From Fidelibacterota bacterium UBA2986 (GTDB taxonomy: Bacteria; Fidelibacterota; Marinisomatia; Marinisomatales; AB-629-J13), in assembly GCA_002346675.1 (NCBI GenBank), contig DEAI01000037.1, positions 4,515 through 32,424 on the forward strand: DNA of 27,910 bases, written 5' to 3'. Shown here piece after piece: positions 15,769 to 24,903 of the stretch (the first letter of the stretch is position 1; each line of letters opens with the position of its first letter). Below the pieces are notes generated by a model, which was not told the origin of the DNA, did not search any database, and saw only the letters and a program-made list of their open reading frames with translations. A program made the position numbers and the translations under genes.

Positions 15769-17139
15769 TCAAGTCTCTTTTAAAATCCATTTCTTGAAAC
15801 AATTTCCTCTTTCTTCAAAATTTTTAAATTGATCAAAACTTGCGCAACCAGGGGAAAGTAATACAACTTCCCCCGGCTGAGCAATCGACTGAGTCAGGAT
15901 AACTGCTTGTTTAAGATTGCTAATTGCTTCCAATCTCACCGCATCCCTAAATGCATTAACAATGATTTCCTGAGCTTCTCCATAGGCAATAATTGCCTTT
16001 ATGTTCTTTGTATGTGGAAGGAGATCTTCGAAATTTCCCCCTTTATACTTTCCTCCAAGTATAAGAATGATGGGTTTATTAAAACTGTTAAGGGCACATT
16101 TAACAGAATCTATATTAGTTGCTTTTGAATCATTTATATATTGGACACCATCTTTAGTATGAAATTCTTCCATCCTATGCGGAATTGGCTTGAACTTTTG
16201 GATTGATTCCGCAATATGGGTGTCATTTACGCCTAATAAATGCGCTGCAGTTGCTGCAGCAATTATATTAGAATAATTGTGATTTCCAATGAGTGAAATA
16301 TTAGCAAGAGAAATCAGTTCATCGTGATTTTTCTTAATAATTTTTGTATCGTTTAATCCAAAATAAAATGTTCTTTCAGGATCTAAGCTGAATGGAATCT
16401 TTTTAAAATCCAATTTTTGAATTGATACATTTATATGATTATCATCGTCATTGAATATTCCAAAAGACTCCCTATCTTGGTTTTCAGCCAATTTTATTTT
16501 AGCATTTAAATAATTATCAAATGTTCCATGTCGATTTAAATGGTCTGGAGTAATATTTAAAAAAATACTGATATATGGTTTAAAATGGACAAAATATTCC
16601 GTTTGGAAACTGGATATTTCTAAAATAAATACTCTTTTTGAATTTAGGTTTATTATATCTTGAAGTATTTTTTCAGAGAAAGAGATCCCGATATTTCCAG
16701 CTAATACCCCATCAAAATTGTTGTTTTGACACATAGATGCTAACAATTTTGATGTTGTAGTTTTTCCATTTGATCCTGTTACAGCGATAATAGGTGCTTC
16801 AGTGAACCAGCTTCCAAGTTCGATTTCTCCAATAACGGGAATATTTAACTTTTGCGCTTTACGAAGCACTGAGGTTTCTTTCCCTATACCCGGAGATACG
16901 ACCATTAATTCACAATCAAATACTTTTCCACTGTGCTTACCGGTTTCAAATGGAATTTTCAAGTCTGATAAGTGATTAGAATTTTCAAGTATATCAATCG
17001 AATTTCCTAAATCACTCACAAAAACATCTGCTTTATAATGTTTTAATAATTTAGCTGCACCTATCCCACTTATTCCCATTCCGATGACACTAACCCTCTT
17101 ATTTTTCAGAGACTTTGGTATAGATTTTATATTAATCAT
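15769..17139 (-). CDS. murD: UDP-N-acetylmuramoylalanine-D-glutamate ligase MurD
   Basis: MurD adds D-Glu to UDP-MurNAc-L-Ala. The 456-residue protein has an N-terminal VSVIGMGISGIGAAKLL (about 16-32), P-loop TGSNGKTTT at 121-129, NITPDHLNRHGTFDNYLNAK, and ligase-domain motifs YINDSKATN and ILGGKYKGGNF. The last is typical of MurD. ATG overlaps the mraY stop (ATGA). Confidence 0.97.
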   Translation of the reverse strand: MINIKSIPKSLKNKRVSVIGMGISGIGAAKLLKHYKADVFVSDLGNSIDILENSNHLSDLKIPFETGKHSGKVFDCELMVVSPGIGKETSVLRKAQKLNIPVIGEIELGSWFTEAPIIAVTGSNGKTTTSKLLASMCQNNNFDGVLAGNIGISFSEKILQDIINLNSKRVFILEISSFQTEYFVHFKPYISIFLNITPDHLNRHGTFDNYLNAKIKLAENQDRESFGIFNDDDNHINVSIQKLDFKKIPFSLDPERTFYFGLNDTKIIKKNHDELISLANISLIGNHNYSNIIAAATAAHLLGVNDTHIAESIQKFKPIPHRMEEFHTKDGVQYINDSKATNIDSVKCALNSFNKPIILILGGKYKGGNFEDLLPHTKNIKAIIAYGEAQEIIVNAFRDAVRLEAISNLKQAVILTQSIAQPGEVVLLSPGCASFDQFKNFEERGNCFKKWILKET

Positions 17140-18239
17140 CGAATTTTAAATGTTGTAAGAGAGAATAAAGCTAATAAGATCCCAATTATCCAAAATCTAA
17201 CCACCACCTTAGTTTCCTGCCAGCCAGCTAATTCAAAATGATGGTGAATGGGTGCCATATTAAATATTCTTTTTCCTTCACCGGTTCTACTTTTTGTCCA
17301 TCTGTAATACCCAACTTGTAGCAGGACTGAACATGCTTCCCATACAAACACACCTCCTATGATAATAAGGAGCAGTTCCTTTTTTAATAATACTGCTAGT
17401 GTTCCTAATGCAGCACCTGTTGAAAGAGAACCTACATCACCCATAAAAACTTGGGCAGGAGCAGAATTAAACCAAAGAAACCCAAGACATGCGCCCGCCA
17501 TTGCAGAAGTAAAAATTGTAAGTTCTCCAGCCCCAGGGAGATATAGAATATTAAGATAATTTGAAAAATCAACTCTTCCGGAAATGTATGCAACTGCACC
17601 AAATACAGTAAACGCAATAGCCAGAAGTCCCGTTGCTAATCCATCTAGCCCATCTGTTAAATTCACTGCATTTGAAGTCCCAACAACTACAAGTAAAATT
17701 ATAATAGGGTAAAATATACCAAAATCAAGATTATAATTTTTTAGAAAAGGTACTGAAGTAATGGAATGGATCCCTTCCCAATAACCCTGAAAATAAATCC
17801 AACAGCAGATAACCATTCCAAGCATAACTTGCCCAAACAATTTATATCTTGCTATTAGCCCTTTTTCCACTTTACGAACTACTTTTAAATAATCATCTAA
17901 AAAACCAACAAGTCCCATCCAAACTGTAGAAAATAAGATAATTTGAATAAAGTGACTTTTCAAATTAGCAAAAAGGAGGGTAGGGAGGAGTACTGCAATG
18001 ATTATGAGTACTCCTCCCATTGTGGGTGTTCCTTGCTTGTGTTGGTGTGATTCTGGCCCTGTAGATCTTATTTTTTCGCCAATATGACGAGATTTGAGCA
18101 TGTGGATGACCTTAGGACCAAAAATGAAGCTTATTAGAAGAGCAGCAATTGCTGCAGTTGCAGATCTAAAAGTGATATACTGAAGTATATTTAAAGCAGA
18201 CCAATAAGATTTTAATGGATATAGAAAATGATAAAGCAT
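17136..18239 (-). CDS. mraY: Phospho-MurNAc-pentapeptide translocase MraY
   Basis: MraY transfers phospho-MurNAc-pentapeptide to undecaprenyl phosphate, forming lipid I. The 367-residue polytopic protein has about ten membrane segments. Diagnostic motifs: HKQGTPTMGGVLII, GFLDDYLKV with Asp115-Asp116, NAVNLTDGLDGLATG, FMGDVGSLSTGAALG and MAPIHHHFELAGW. The TAATG overlap with murF and ATGA with murD suggest tight coupling. Confidence 0.97.
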   Translation of the reverse strand: MLYHFLYPLKSYWSALNILQYITFRSATAAIAALLISFIFGPKVIHMLKSRHIGEKIRSTGPESHQHKQGTPTMGGVLIIIAVLLPTLLFANLKSHFIQIILFSTVWMGLVGFLDDYLKVVRKVEKGLIARYKLFGQVMLGMVICCWIYFQGYWEGIHSITSVPFLKNYNLDFGIFYPIIILLVVVGTSNAVNLTDGLDGLATGLLAIAFTVFGAVAYISGRVDFSNYLNILYLPGAGELTIFTSAMAGACLGFLWFNSAPAQVFMGDVGSLSTGAALGTLAVLLKKELLLIIIGGVFVWEACSVLLQVGYYRWTKSRTGEGKRIFNMAPIHHHFELAGWQETKVVVRFWIIGILLALFSLTTFKIR

Positions 18240-19579
18240 TAACTGAAAATATCCTTGATGATAGTTTCCATTGCCATCCCTCGGGATCCTTTAATCAATA
18301 TTTTATCTTCATCAATAAAAGAATTCTTCAAAGATTCAATTAACTTTTTTTTTGACTTAAAATGCTGATGATGAATGGATGAATTTAACTCCTTGTCAGC
18401 GAACTTAGTTTCTTCCCCAACTAAAAATACTGCATCTAAACCTGCGTCTATACATTTTTTACCGATTTTCCGATGATGAGTTTCTGAATCATTCCCTAAT
18501 TCTAACATATCACCAAAAATGAAAATATTTCGTCCGTCTCCTCCAAAAGCATTTAGGTAGTCCAGCGAAGCTAAAGTGGATTCAAGATTTGCATTATAAG
18601 TATCATCAATTATTGTGATTGAGTTGAATTGTTTTACTTGACACCGTCCATTTGGTGGACTAAACGTGATTATTCTTTCGCGAAAATCATTCCAATTTAT
18701 ACCGAGAGTAATTGAAACTGATGCAGACGCAATTACATTTTTTAAAAAAGAAAAATTACGTGAATCAGTGGGTATTTCCTCTGAGTCAATAATTAAAGTC
18801 AGATTTCCATCTTTTTCTGTGATGATATCTGCAGGAAAATCACAATCTGGAGTGAGTCCATAAGTAATTTTATCATTAATTTCGCTTAATTTATTAATTT
18901 TTTCATCAGCCATATTGACAAATGCATATCCATCGGAAAGGTTCTTGAATAACTCTCCTTTTTCCTCAGCTATATCATCAATAGACCCAAATCCCTCTAG
19001 ATGTGCTGGAGCTATATTGGTGATAAGGCCATGATTTGGTTTTGCGATTTCGCATAGGTATTTAATATCTCCTGTTTGATTTGCACCCATTTCTAATATT
19101 GAGATATGATGATCATTCGTCATAGTTAATAAAGTCAGTGGCACTCCAATTGAAGTATTGAAGTTTCCTTTTGTAGCGTGGACATTCATTGTACTGCTAA
19201 GTATATGATTTAATAATTCTTTAGTGGAAGTTTTTCCATTTGTGCCTGTTACCCCTACTACTGGAATGTCTATAGAAGTTCTCCATTCGCTTGCTATTTG
19301 GCCAATAGTATTTAGAGGCTCATTAACTTTAATCTGTTGGATGTCATTGCAGCCACTGTTGGGATAAGAAACCAGTGCAGATGTACATCCTTCTGATTCA
19401 ACATCTGAAATGAAATTATGTCCATCAGTATTAATGCCTGGGAGCGCTATGTATAGATCCCCTGGTTCTAAAACTCTGCTATCAGTTGCGATACCAGTGA
19501 CCATATTTTTTAGTTTTGTATTTGTAACAGATGCAAAACAATCTGCAAATCCTGCAGGGTCTGGTAAAGTAATTTTCAT
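18239..19579 (-). CDS. murF: UDP-MurNAc-tripeptide-D-Ala-D-Ala ligase MurF
   Basis: MurF adds D-Ala-D-Ala to the tripeptide, completing the stem peptide. The 446-residue protein has P-loop TGTNGKTST at 111-119, ILEMGANQTGDIKYL, ITNIAPAHLEGFGS, IDDTYNANLESTLASLDYL and FGDMLELGNDSETHH. The last two are MurF signatures. Its D-Ala-D-Ala substrate must come from a Ddl encoded elsewhere. The start overlaps murE by 4 bp. Confidence 0.97.
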   Translation of the reverse strand: MKITLPDPAGFADCFASVTNTKLKNMVTGIATDSRVLEPGDLYIALPGINTDGHNFISDVESEGCTSALVSYPNSGCNDIQQIKVNEPLNTIGQIASEWRTSIDIPVVGVTGTNGKTSTKELLNHILSSTMNVHATKGNFNTSIGVPLTLLTMTNDHHISILEMGANQTGDIKYLCEIAKPNHGLITNIAPAHLEGFGSIDDIAEEKGELFKNLSDGYAFVNMADEKINKLSEINDKITYGLTPDCDFPADIITEKDGNLTLIIDSEEIPTDSRNFSFLKNVIASASVSITLGINWNDFRERIITFSPPNGRCQVKQFNSITIIDDTYNANLESTLASLDYLNAFGGDGRNIFIFGDMLELGNDSETHHRKIGKKCIDAGLDAVFLVGEETKFADKELNSSIHHQHFKSKKKLIESLKNSFIDEDKILIKGSRGMAMETIIKDIFS

Positions 19580-21021
19580 GAAATAAATTTTTCCACTACC
19601 TTAAAATCGGAATGAAAAATTTTATTCCCGTTAATTTCCTGATATTCCTCTCGCCCTTTTCCTATTATAACCACTGCATCTTCACTATCCATGTGTTCTA
19701 AAGCATAAAGAATGCCCTGCTTTCTATCTGTGAAATTGGTAAAGCAATTTTTTGTAAATCCTGAAATAATATCCCTAGAAATAAATTCTGGATCTTCCTC
19801 TCTTGGATTATCTGGGGTTATATAACAGTGATGTGAATATATTTCTGCAATTTTTGCCATTAATGCTCTCTTGCTCTGGTCACGGTTTCCCCCAGCACCA
19901 AATACTGTCAAGATATTTCCTTTTATAAGAGATCTAATATCGGATAACACTTTTTCTAATGCATCAGGTGTATGGGCATAATCAATAATTACTGTCCCAC
20001 CATTTATTGAATTGAACTTTTCCATTCTTCCTGGGATATGAGTACAATTATTTATACCTTTTTCAATTGATGATTTTGGGATGTCCATACTGTGAGCAGC
20101 AGCTACTGCCAAGAGTATATTTTCCTGATTGAATGACCCAATAAGAGGGGAATGAATATTATACCTTGCTTTCCCTGCAATAATTTTTCCCTTGATACCA
20201 TAAATTGTTGATTGAATATCTATAAATTGAATACTGTCTTTTGAATTAGATGAAGTGGAGACAACTGGAGCTTGACAGATTTGTTTTAATGATTTTCCAT
20301 ATTCACAATTTGTATTTATGATAGCAGTTGCGTATAGAGGGAGGGTTTTGAACAATTTGGATTTGGCTTGAAAATATTCTTCCATCGTTTTGTGGTAGTC
20401 CAGATGGTCGTGAGATAAATTAGTAAACATTGCATAATTAAATTTTACATCAGCAACACGAAATTGATCTATTGAATGAGAAGATACTTCCATAATTAAA
20501 TGTGATACATTTTCATTCACTAATTCACTTATTGTCCTATGGAGATTGACGGGGTCTAAAGTAGTGAGAGATTTTGTTTCTTCACGTTTATTAGTTTTAA
20601 GTCCCAATGTACCTAAAACCGCTGAATTTTCTCCATTTGCCAATAAAATAGAATTTAATAGATAAGCTGTAGTTGTTTTTCCATTCGTTCCTGTTATACC
20701 AGTTATCATTATTTTTTCTGAGGGATTGCCATAAAACTCTGAGGATAATTTAGACAATGCTCTCCTTGGACTTGCTACTGAGACGATTGGAATGGATACC
20801 GAGCCTACATCTCTACCATTAATCAACAGAGCTACAGCGCCTCTGCTTATTGCTTCCTGAACAAACTGATGTCCATCAAATTTATGTCCTGGTATTGCGA
20901 TAAATAAATCACCCGGCATTACCTGCTTTGAATTAGTACATAATCTACTGATCTCAATATCATCTTTAAGCAAATTGAGAGGATTAATATCTTTGACCAG
21001 TTCTGATAATTGTTTCTTCAT
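19576..21021 (-). CDS. murE: UDP-MurNAc-tripeptide synthetase MurE (meso-DAP type)
   Basis: MurE adds the third stem residue. The 481-residue protein has P-loop GTNGKTTT at 111-118, EVSSHSIDQFRV, FTNLSHDHLDYHKTMEEYF, VIIDYAHTPDALEKVL and FGAGGNRDQSKRALMAKIA. DNPREEDP at 404-411 is the substrate loop found in meso-diaminopimelate enzymes, whereas L-Lys enzymes differ here. Peptidoglycan is therefore probably DAP type, as in Gram-negatives. It starts 1 bp after the ftsI stop. Confidence 0.97.
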   Translation of the reverse strand: MKKQLSELVKDINPLNLLKDDIEISRLCTNSKQVMPGDLFIAIPGHKFDGHQFVQEAISRGAVALLINGRDVGSVSIPIVSVASPRRALSKLSSEFYGNPSEKIMITGITGTNGKTTTAYLLNSILLANGENSAVLGTLGLKTNKREETKSLTTLDPVNLHRTISELVNENVSHLIMEVSSHSIDQFRVADVKFNYAMFTNLSHDHLDYHKTMEEYFQAKSKLFKTLPLYATAIINTNCEYGKSLKQICQAPVVSTSSNSKDSIQFIDIQSTIYGIKGKIIAGKARYNIHSPLIGSFNQENILLAVAAAHSMDIPKSSIEKGINNCTHIPGRMEKFNSINGGTVIIDYAHTPDALEKVLSDIRSLIKGNILTVFGAGGNRDQSKRALMAKIAEIYSHHCYITPDNPREEDPEFISRDIISGFTKNCFTNFTDRKQGILYALEHMDSEDAVVIIGKGREEYQEINGNKIFHSDFKVVEKFIS

Positions 21022-21022
21022 C

Positions 21023-23002
21023 TTACTTTAATCCAACCACACAGATTGAGCCACATGAGGTTACTTTGCCAGGTTTCGGTGACTGCCAGTTTACAATCCC
21101 AGAGCCATGTGTAGAATAATTAAACCCGCTTTGTTTCAACTGCCTTACTGCTTTAAGTAAACTCATCTGACGGACATCCGGAACAATACATTCTTTTTTG
21201 TCAGTGCTATAATCTAGAGAATGACTGAGGGGAAAGGGATTTCCTAAATTTGTAGAATGATTATCTCCATTGGATGCCCATAATTTATTTTCCGAGTTTT
21301 TTAATTTTATTTTTTTATCATATTGAAATGATTCATCCATATTAATGACTCTTTGCGCAACTCTTCTGAATATGGGTGCTGCACCGGTGCTACCCCAATG
21401 AAATCCAAGTTTTGGCTCATCTATAAGAAAAACTCCCAATAGTTTTGGTTTTTCTGCAGGGAAAAAACCTGCAAAGTTTGATATAAACTTGGTTTCTGAG
21501 TAGGATCCGTTAATAAATTTTTGAGCAGTACCTGTTTTACCAGCGACTGACCATCCTGAAACTTTAGCATTAGAGGCAGTTCCGTTTCTTACAGTTTCTG
21601 TTAGAATCTTTATTAATTTATTTATGGTTTCAGAGTCAGCTACCTTGCGAACAACATTTGCAGCGTTAAAATCTTTTACCGTTCCATCAGACTTCAAAAC
21701 TTGCTTCACAACTCTTGGTTGTAGCAAATAACCACCATTAGCAATTGCAGAATACGCAGATGCTAGCTGTAAAGCGGTAACACTAATTCCTTGCCCCATA
21801 GAAAAAACTCCGGGAGAAATTTTACTCCAACTATCGGGATTCCGAACAGATCCTGAAGATTCTCCAGGAAGCTTGATATCAGTTTTGATTCCAAATCCAT
21901 ATTTTCTAATATATTGGTAAAATAATTGATTTTGAAGAAGCTCCGTTATTTTGATTATGCCAACATTACTTGACTGCTCTAAAACTTGGGAAAATGTCAA
22001 TAAGCCGTATTCTTCATGATCTCTTATGCGATGATCATTATAAAAAAAACTACCGTTCTCGCAGAAAAACTCGTCATCAATATTGACTTTTTTTTCATTA
22101 AGCGCAGCTGTAGCAGAGACAACTTTGAAAGTAGACCCCGGCTCAAATTGATCTGTAATAGCTTTGTTTTTTTGATTTTCAATTGGAAACTCATTTGGAC
22201 GGTTTGGGTCAAAGTTTGGAAGAGAAGCAATGGCAAGGATCTCTCCAGTCTCAGGATCCATTAGAATTCCTGTAGCACTCTTTCCTTCAGTAACATTCAA
22301 CTGCTTAGATAATTCATCTTCGAGTATACTCTGGTATTCGATATCAAGGGTGAGTTGAATGTTGAAGCCATCCTTTGATTTTGTGATTGGTAGACTATTA
22401 TCTATTTTTCTTTTTCCAGTTCCGGAACGTTTTTTTGTTATGAGACCGGGAACCCCAGTTAAAAGTCCATTAAAATGTTTTTCGATTCCGCTTATCCCTA
22501 TATTATCTGGATCAGTAAATCCAATGAGCTGCCCTCCGGTATTACCGAAAGGGTAATGTCGGAAATGATTTTGTTTTACAATTACTCCGTATTTTTTCAA
22601 TTTCGATAGATTTAAACATTGAGATTCACGGATATTGCGCTCCAGATAAACAAATGATTTAGTTTTGGATAATTTGTTTAAATAATAGGATTCTAATTTT
22701 CCAGAACATTCACTCAGCAATTTTGCAACTTCCTTTTTTTCAGCAATCTCAGAAGAATTTCCACATAAAGTAATGTGCGATATATTTCTTGTTAGAGGGA
22801 CATTATTTCTATCATAAATATTCCCCCGAGAAGGATTTAAGACTTCAGTGTAAATGCCCTGGGAAACCCCCTTTGCAGCATATAAGTCTTTATCTAGAAC
22901 TTGGATTTGGAATAATCTTGCACATAACAAGCTCCATGTAAGAATTATAAAACAGGACAGAACAGTAATTCTTGCTCTGTACTTTAAATAGGATTTTGTC
23001 AC
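21023..23002 (-). CDS. ftsI: Septal transpeptidase FtsI/PBP3-like with C-terminal PASTA domain
   Basis: This class B penicillin-binding protein cross-links septal peptidoglycan as partner of FtsW. The 659-residue protein has a transmembrane helix at about 11-31, a PBP dimer domain (NPSRGNIYDRNNVPLTRN, then GFTDPDNIGISGIE), and a transpeptidase domain with catalytic STFK at 290-293, SSN at 344-346 and KTG at 489-491. After a linker, residues ~607-659 form one PASTA domain (VPDVRQMSLLKAVRQLKQSG ... SPKPG). The start is GTG, overlapping the ftsL stop (GTGA). PASTA-bearing FtsI recalls Bacillus SpoVD/PBP2B. Cysteines flank and lie within the PASTA domain. Confidence 0.95.
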   Translation of the reverse strand: MTKSYLKYRARITVLSCFIILTWSLLCARLFQIQVLDKDLYAAKGVSQGIYTEVLNPSRGNIYDRNNVPLTRNISHITLCGNSSEIAEKKEVAKLLSECSGKLESYYLNKLSKTKSFVYLERNIRESQCLNLSKLKKYGVIVKQNHFRHYPFGNTGGQLIGFTDPDNIGISGIEKHFNGLLTGVPGLITKKRSGTGKRKIDNSLPITKSKDGFNIQLTLDIEYQSILEDELSKQLNVTEGKSATGILMDPETGEILAIASLPNFDPNRPNEFPIENQKNKAITDQFEPGSTFKVVSATAALNEKKVNIDDEFFCENGSFFYNDHRIRDHEEYGLLTFSQVLEQSSNVGIIKITELLQNQLFYQYIRKYGFGIKTDIKLPGESSGSVRNPDSWSKISPGVFSMGQGISVTALQLASAYSAIANGGYLLQPRVVKQVLKSDGTVKDFNAANVVRKVADSETINKLIKILTETVRNGTASNAKVSGWSVAGKTGTAQKFINGSYSETKFISNFAGFFPAEKPKLLGVFLIDEPKLGFHWGSTGAAPIFRRVAQRVINMDESFQYDKKIKLKNSENKLWASNGDNHSTNLGNPFPLSHSLDYSTDKKECIVPDVRQMSLLKAVRQLKQSGFNYSTHGSGIVNWQSPKPGKVTSCGSICVVGLK

Positions 23003-23325
23003 AAACTACTTAAATCCACAGAATTTATATGAACAGATATAGTTTCTGGTTGAGCAAAGACCATACCCCATTTTTCTTTTGCTTTTTTAGAAATCACATC
23101 AGGCTTAGATAAAGCATCAATTTTACTCTGGACAGATTGAATATCATCAGATAACCTTTGAACTGTTTTATTCTGAATATCAAGAGCATACAATGAATCA
23201 TCAATTTCAGTATAAACCCAAAGATAAATTACAAGACCTCCCAATGCCACAGATGTAATTAGATAGAAGAAAAGGGTATCAATAATATTTTGTATTTTTT
23301 TTGATCTGCGCTTTTTTTTATACAT
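22999..23325 (-). CDS. ftsL: Cell division protein FtsL-like
   Basis: The 108-residue bitopic protein has a very basic cytoplasmic tail (MYKKKRRSKK), a transmembrane helix at about 17-37 (TLFFYLITSVALGGLVIYLW), and a predicted coiled coil at about 45-75. The ending KAKEKWGMVFAQPETISVHI is like FtsL tails. FtsL pairs with FtsB and FtsQ to activate FtsWI. Conservation is low, so the call rests on topology, size and position between rsmH and ftsI. Confidence 0.85.
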   Translation of the reverse strand: MYKKKRRSKKIQNIIDTLFFYLITSVALGGLVIYLWVYTEIDDSLYALDIQNKTVQRLSDDIQSVQSKIDALSKPDVISKKAKEKWGMVFAQPETISVHINSVDLSSL

Positions 23326-23331
23326 TTTATT

Positions 23332-24210
23332 CTAAATCCTTTCTGCTGCACGAAGCTTTGCACTTCGAGAACGGCTATTTTTCTTTAATTCATCCTGATT
23401 TGGCTGCAAAGGTTTTTTAGTAAGAATATTCAAAAGCCTATCTTGTTTTAATTTCTTGAAAGATTGCTTTACAATTCTATCCTCAAGAGAATGATAGCTA
23501 ATAACGACAATTTTGCCATTGGGGGATAGACATTCTATAAAGTTATTTAAAAATTTATCAAGAATCTCTAGTTCTTTGTTTACTGCGATCCTGATTGCCT
23601 GAAAAACCCTAGCAAAAGATTTATTCCTATTAGCTGGAGGGGTTGATGCTTGTACTATTTTCTTTAAATCAGTTGTGGTTATTAAATCAGGAGTTTGTTT
23701 AATCTTGTAGGCAATTTTTTTATAATAACGCTCCTCCCCAAAATTTTTCAAAATATTTTCTAACTCCTTTAAGGATAATTTCTGCAAAAGTTGTGCAGCA
23801 GGCTTTCCATTAGATCTGTCAAATCGCATATCCAACATAGAATTTTTAGAAAATGAAAAACCCCTATTTTCTGAGCCTAGCTGAACTGAGGACAATCCTA
23901 GGTCAAGCACTATCCCATCCACTGTATTAAGTCCTTCTGATTGAAGCACTTTGAAAAGATTATGGTAAGAATTATGGTATAAAGAAAGTTGAGAATATGA
24001 GGTAAAGAATTCTTGATGACAATGTTCCAATACCTCCTCATCTCGGTCAATTCCTACTAGCTTCCCCTCTGAAGATAGTTTTGAGAGGATCTTTCGGGAG
24101 TGACCACCTTGACCAATAGTCCCATCCACATATACACAATCGGGCTTTACTTTTAAATACAAGAGGACTTCCTCCACCATAACAGGTATATGATGAAGGA
24201 TAGCTTGCAT
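23332..24210 (-). CDS. rsmH: 16S rRNA m4C1402 methyltransferase RsmH (MraW)
   Basis: RsmH methylates N4 of C1402 in 16S rRNA with S-adenosylmethionine. The 292-residue protein opens HHIPVMVEEVLLYLKVKPDC, then SAM site YVDGTIGQGGHSRKIL (about 28-43), GIVLDLGLSSVQLGSENRGF, MLDMRFDR, RVFQAIRIAVNKELEIL and ISYHSLEDRIVKQSF, all standard. The C-terminus SRSRSAKLRAAERI is typical. The start overlaps the mraZ stop as TAATG. Confidence 0.97.
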   Translation of the reverse strand: MQAILHHIPVMVEEVLLYLKVKPDCVYVDGTIGQGGHSRKILSKLSSEGKLVGIDRDEEVLEHCHQEFFTSYSQLSLYHNSYHNLFKVLQSEGLNTVDGIVLDLGLSSVQLGSENRGFSFSKNSMLDMRFDRSNGKPAAQLLQKLSLKELENILKNFGEERYYKKIAYKIKQTPDLITTTDLKKIVQASTPPANRNKSFARVFQAIRIAVNKELEILDKFLNNFIECLSPNGKIVVISYHSLEDRIVKQSFKKLKQDRLLNILTKKPLQPNQDELKKNSRSRSAKLRAAERI

Positions 24211-24671
24211 TAGAGAATAATCTTTTCTGCCAATTCATCGAATGCATCTGTATGCTCAGATTCTATTTGTTGATCAAAATTTTTCAGTATGTTGGGATTC
24301 CAAATTTCGATTTTGTTGATCATACCAATTATAGTCACTTGTCTATCTAGACCTGCAAAGGTAATTAATTCAGATGTAAGTAGAATACGTCCCTGTTTAT
24401 CATAGGAAGCTATGGATGCAAAACGTGAATATTCTCTGGTGAATGCTCGGTTTACTTGAGAAGATGGTTCGTTTCTTAATTTTTCCAGTACTTTATTCCA
24501 TTCAACAAATGGATATACCCAAATACATCTATCCATCCCTTTAGTAATTGCGAAAGTATTGTTGTTTTCAGGGGTCAGAGCCTGCCGAAATTTTGCCGGA
24601 ATGTTGACCCGACCTTTTGGATCAACTGTATATGAATATTCTCCTGTAAATGTATTTGGACTAGTTGACAT
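24210..24671 (-). CDS. mraZ: Transcriptional regulator MraZ
   Basis: The 153-residue protein has two SpoVT/AbrB-type half-domains: YTVDPKGRVNIPAKFR (about 15-30) and ASYDKQGRILLTSELI (about 88-103). MraZ oligomers bind repeated TGGG boxes upstream of their own gene and repress the dcw cluster. Such boxes are present here at 24692-24732. First gene of the operon; no strong Shine-Dalgarno is seen before the ATG. Confidence 0.96.
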   Translation of the reverse strand: MSTSPNTFTGEYSYTVDPKGRVNIPAKFRQALTPENNNTFAITKGMDRCIWVYPFVEWNKVLEKLRNEPSSQVNRAFTREYSRFASIASYDKQGRILLTSELITFAGLDRQVTIIGMINKIEIWNPNILKNFDQQIESEHTDAFDELAEKIIL

Positions 24672-24691
24672 ATTGAATTAAAGTGAGGGAT

Positions 24692-24732
24692 TATTACCCA
24701 CTATTACCCACAATTCTAACAATTTTACCCAC
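24692..24732 (-). promoter_or_regulatory. MraZ operator: three GTGGGTAAWA boxes
   Basis: Minus strand GTGGGTAATA at 24701-24692 and 24711-24702 are directly adjacent (10-bp period), and GTGGGTAAAA is at 24732-24723, 21 bp upstream, about two periods. Known MraZ boxes are TGGG repeats at 10-bp spacing. One box lies between -35 and -10, and the others cover the start region, so binding should block transcription. Confidence 0.8.
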
Positions 24733-24741
24733 TTAAGTCAA
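24713..24741 (-). promoter_or_regulatory. Sigma70-like promoter of the dcw operon
   Basis: On the minus strand, TTGACT (24741-24736) and TAGAAT (24718-24713) are separated by exactly 17 bp, close to the consensus. Predicted transcription starts about 24705, some 35 bp before mraZ. Caution: Bacteroidetes use a different -7/-33 consensus, but this match is strong and sits at the right place. Confidence 0.65.
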
Positions 24742-24830
24742 AATATATTTTATCAATTATTATATTTTTTTTATAAGAACTGTACTTTGGTGAAGACTAT
24801 AAGCTATTAGAAAATTTAATTTTGGATTTA

Positions 24831-24857
24831 ATCCAGGAAGGTCCTGGATATTTTTTT
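24831..24857 (+). terminator. Plus-strand terminator-like hairpin between mraZ and the rodZ-like gene
   Basis: ATCCAGGA (24831-24838), loop AGG, TCCTGGAT (24842-24849), then A and seven T. The stem is a perfect 8 bp. The T-tract follows on the plus strand only, yet both flanking genes are on the minus strand. It either ends an unannotated plus-strand transcript or is used imperfectly by the minus-strand rodZ-like transcript. Confidence 0.7.
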
Positions 24858-24903
24858 AACTCTGATTTGGTTTACAAGGACTGTAAAGCCGTTTTAATAT
24901 GAT

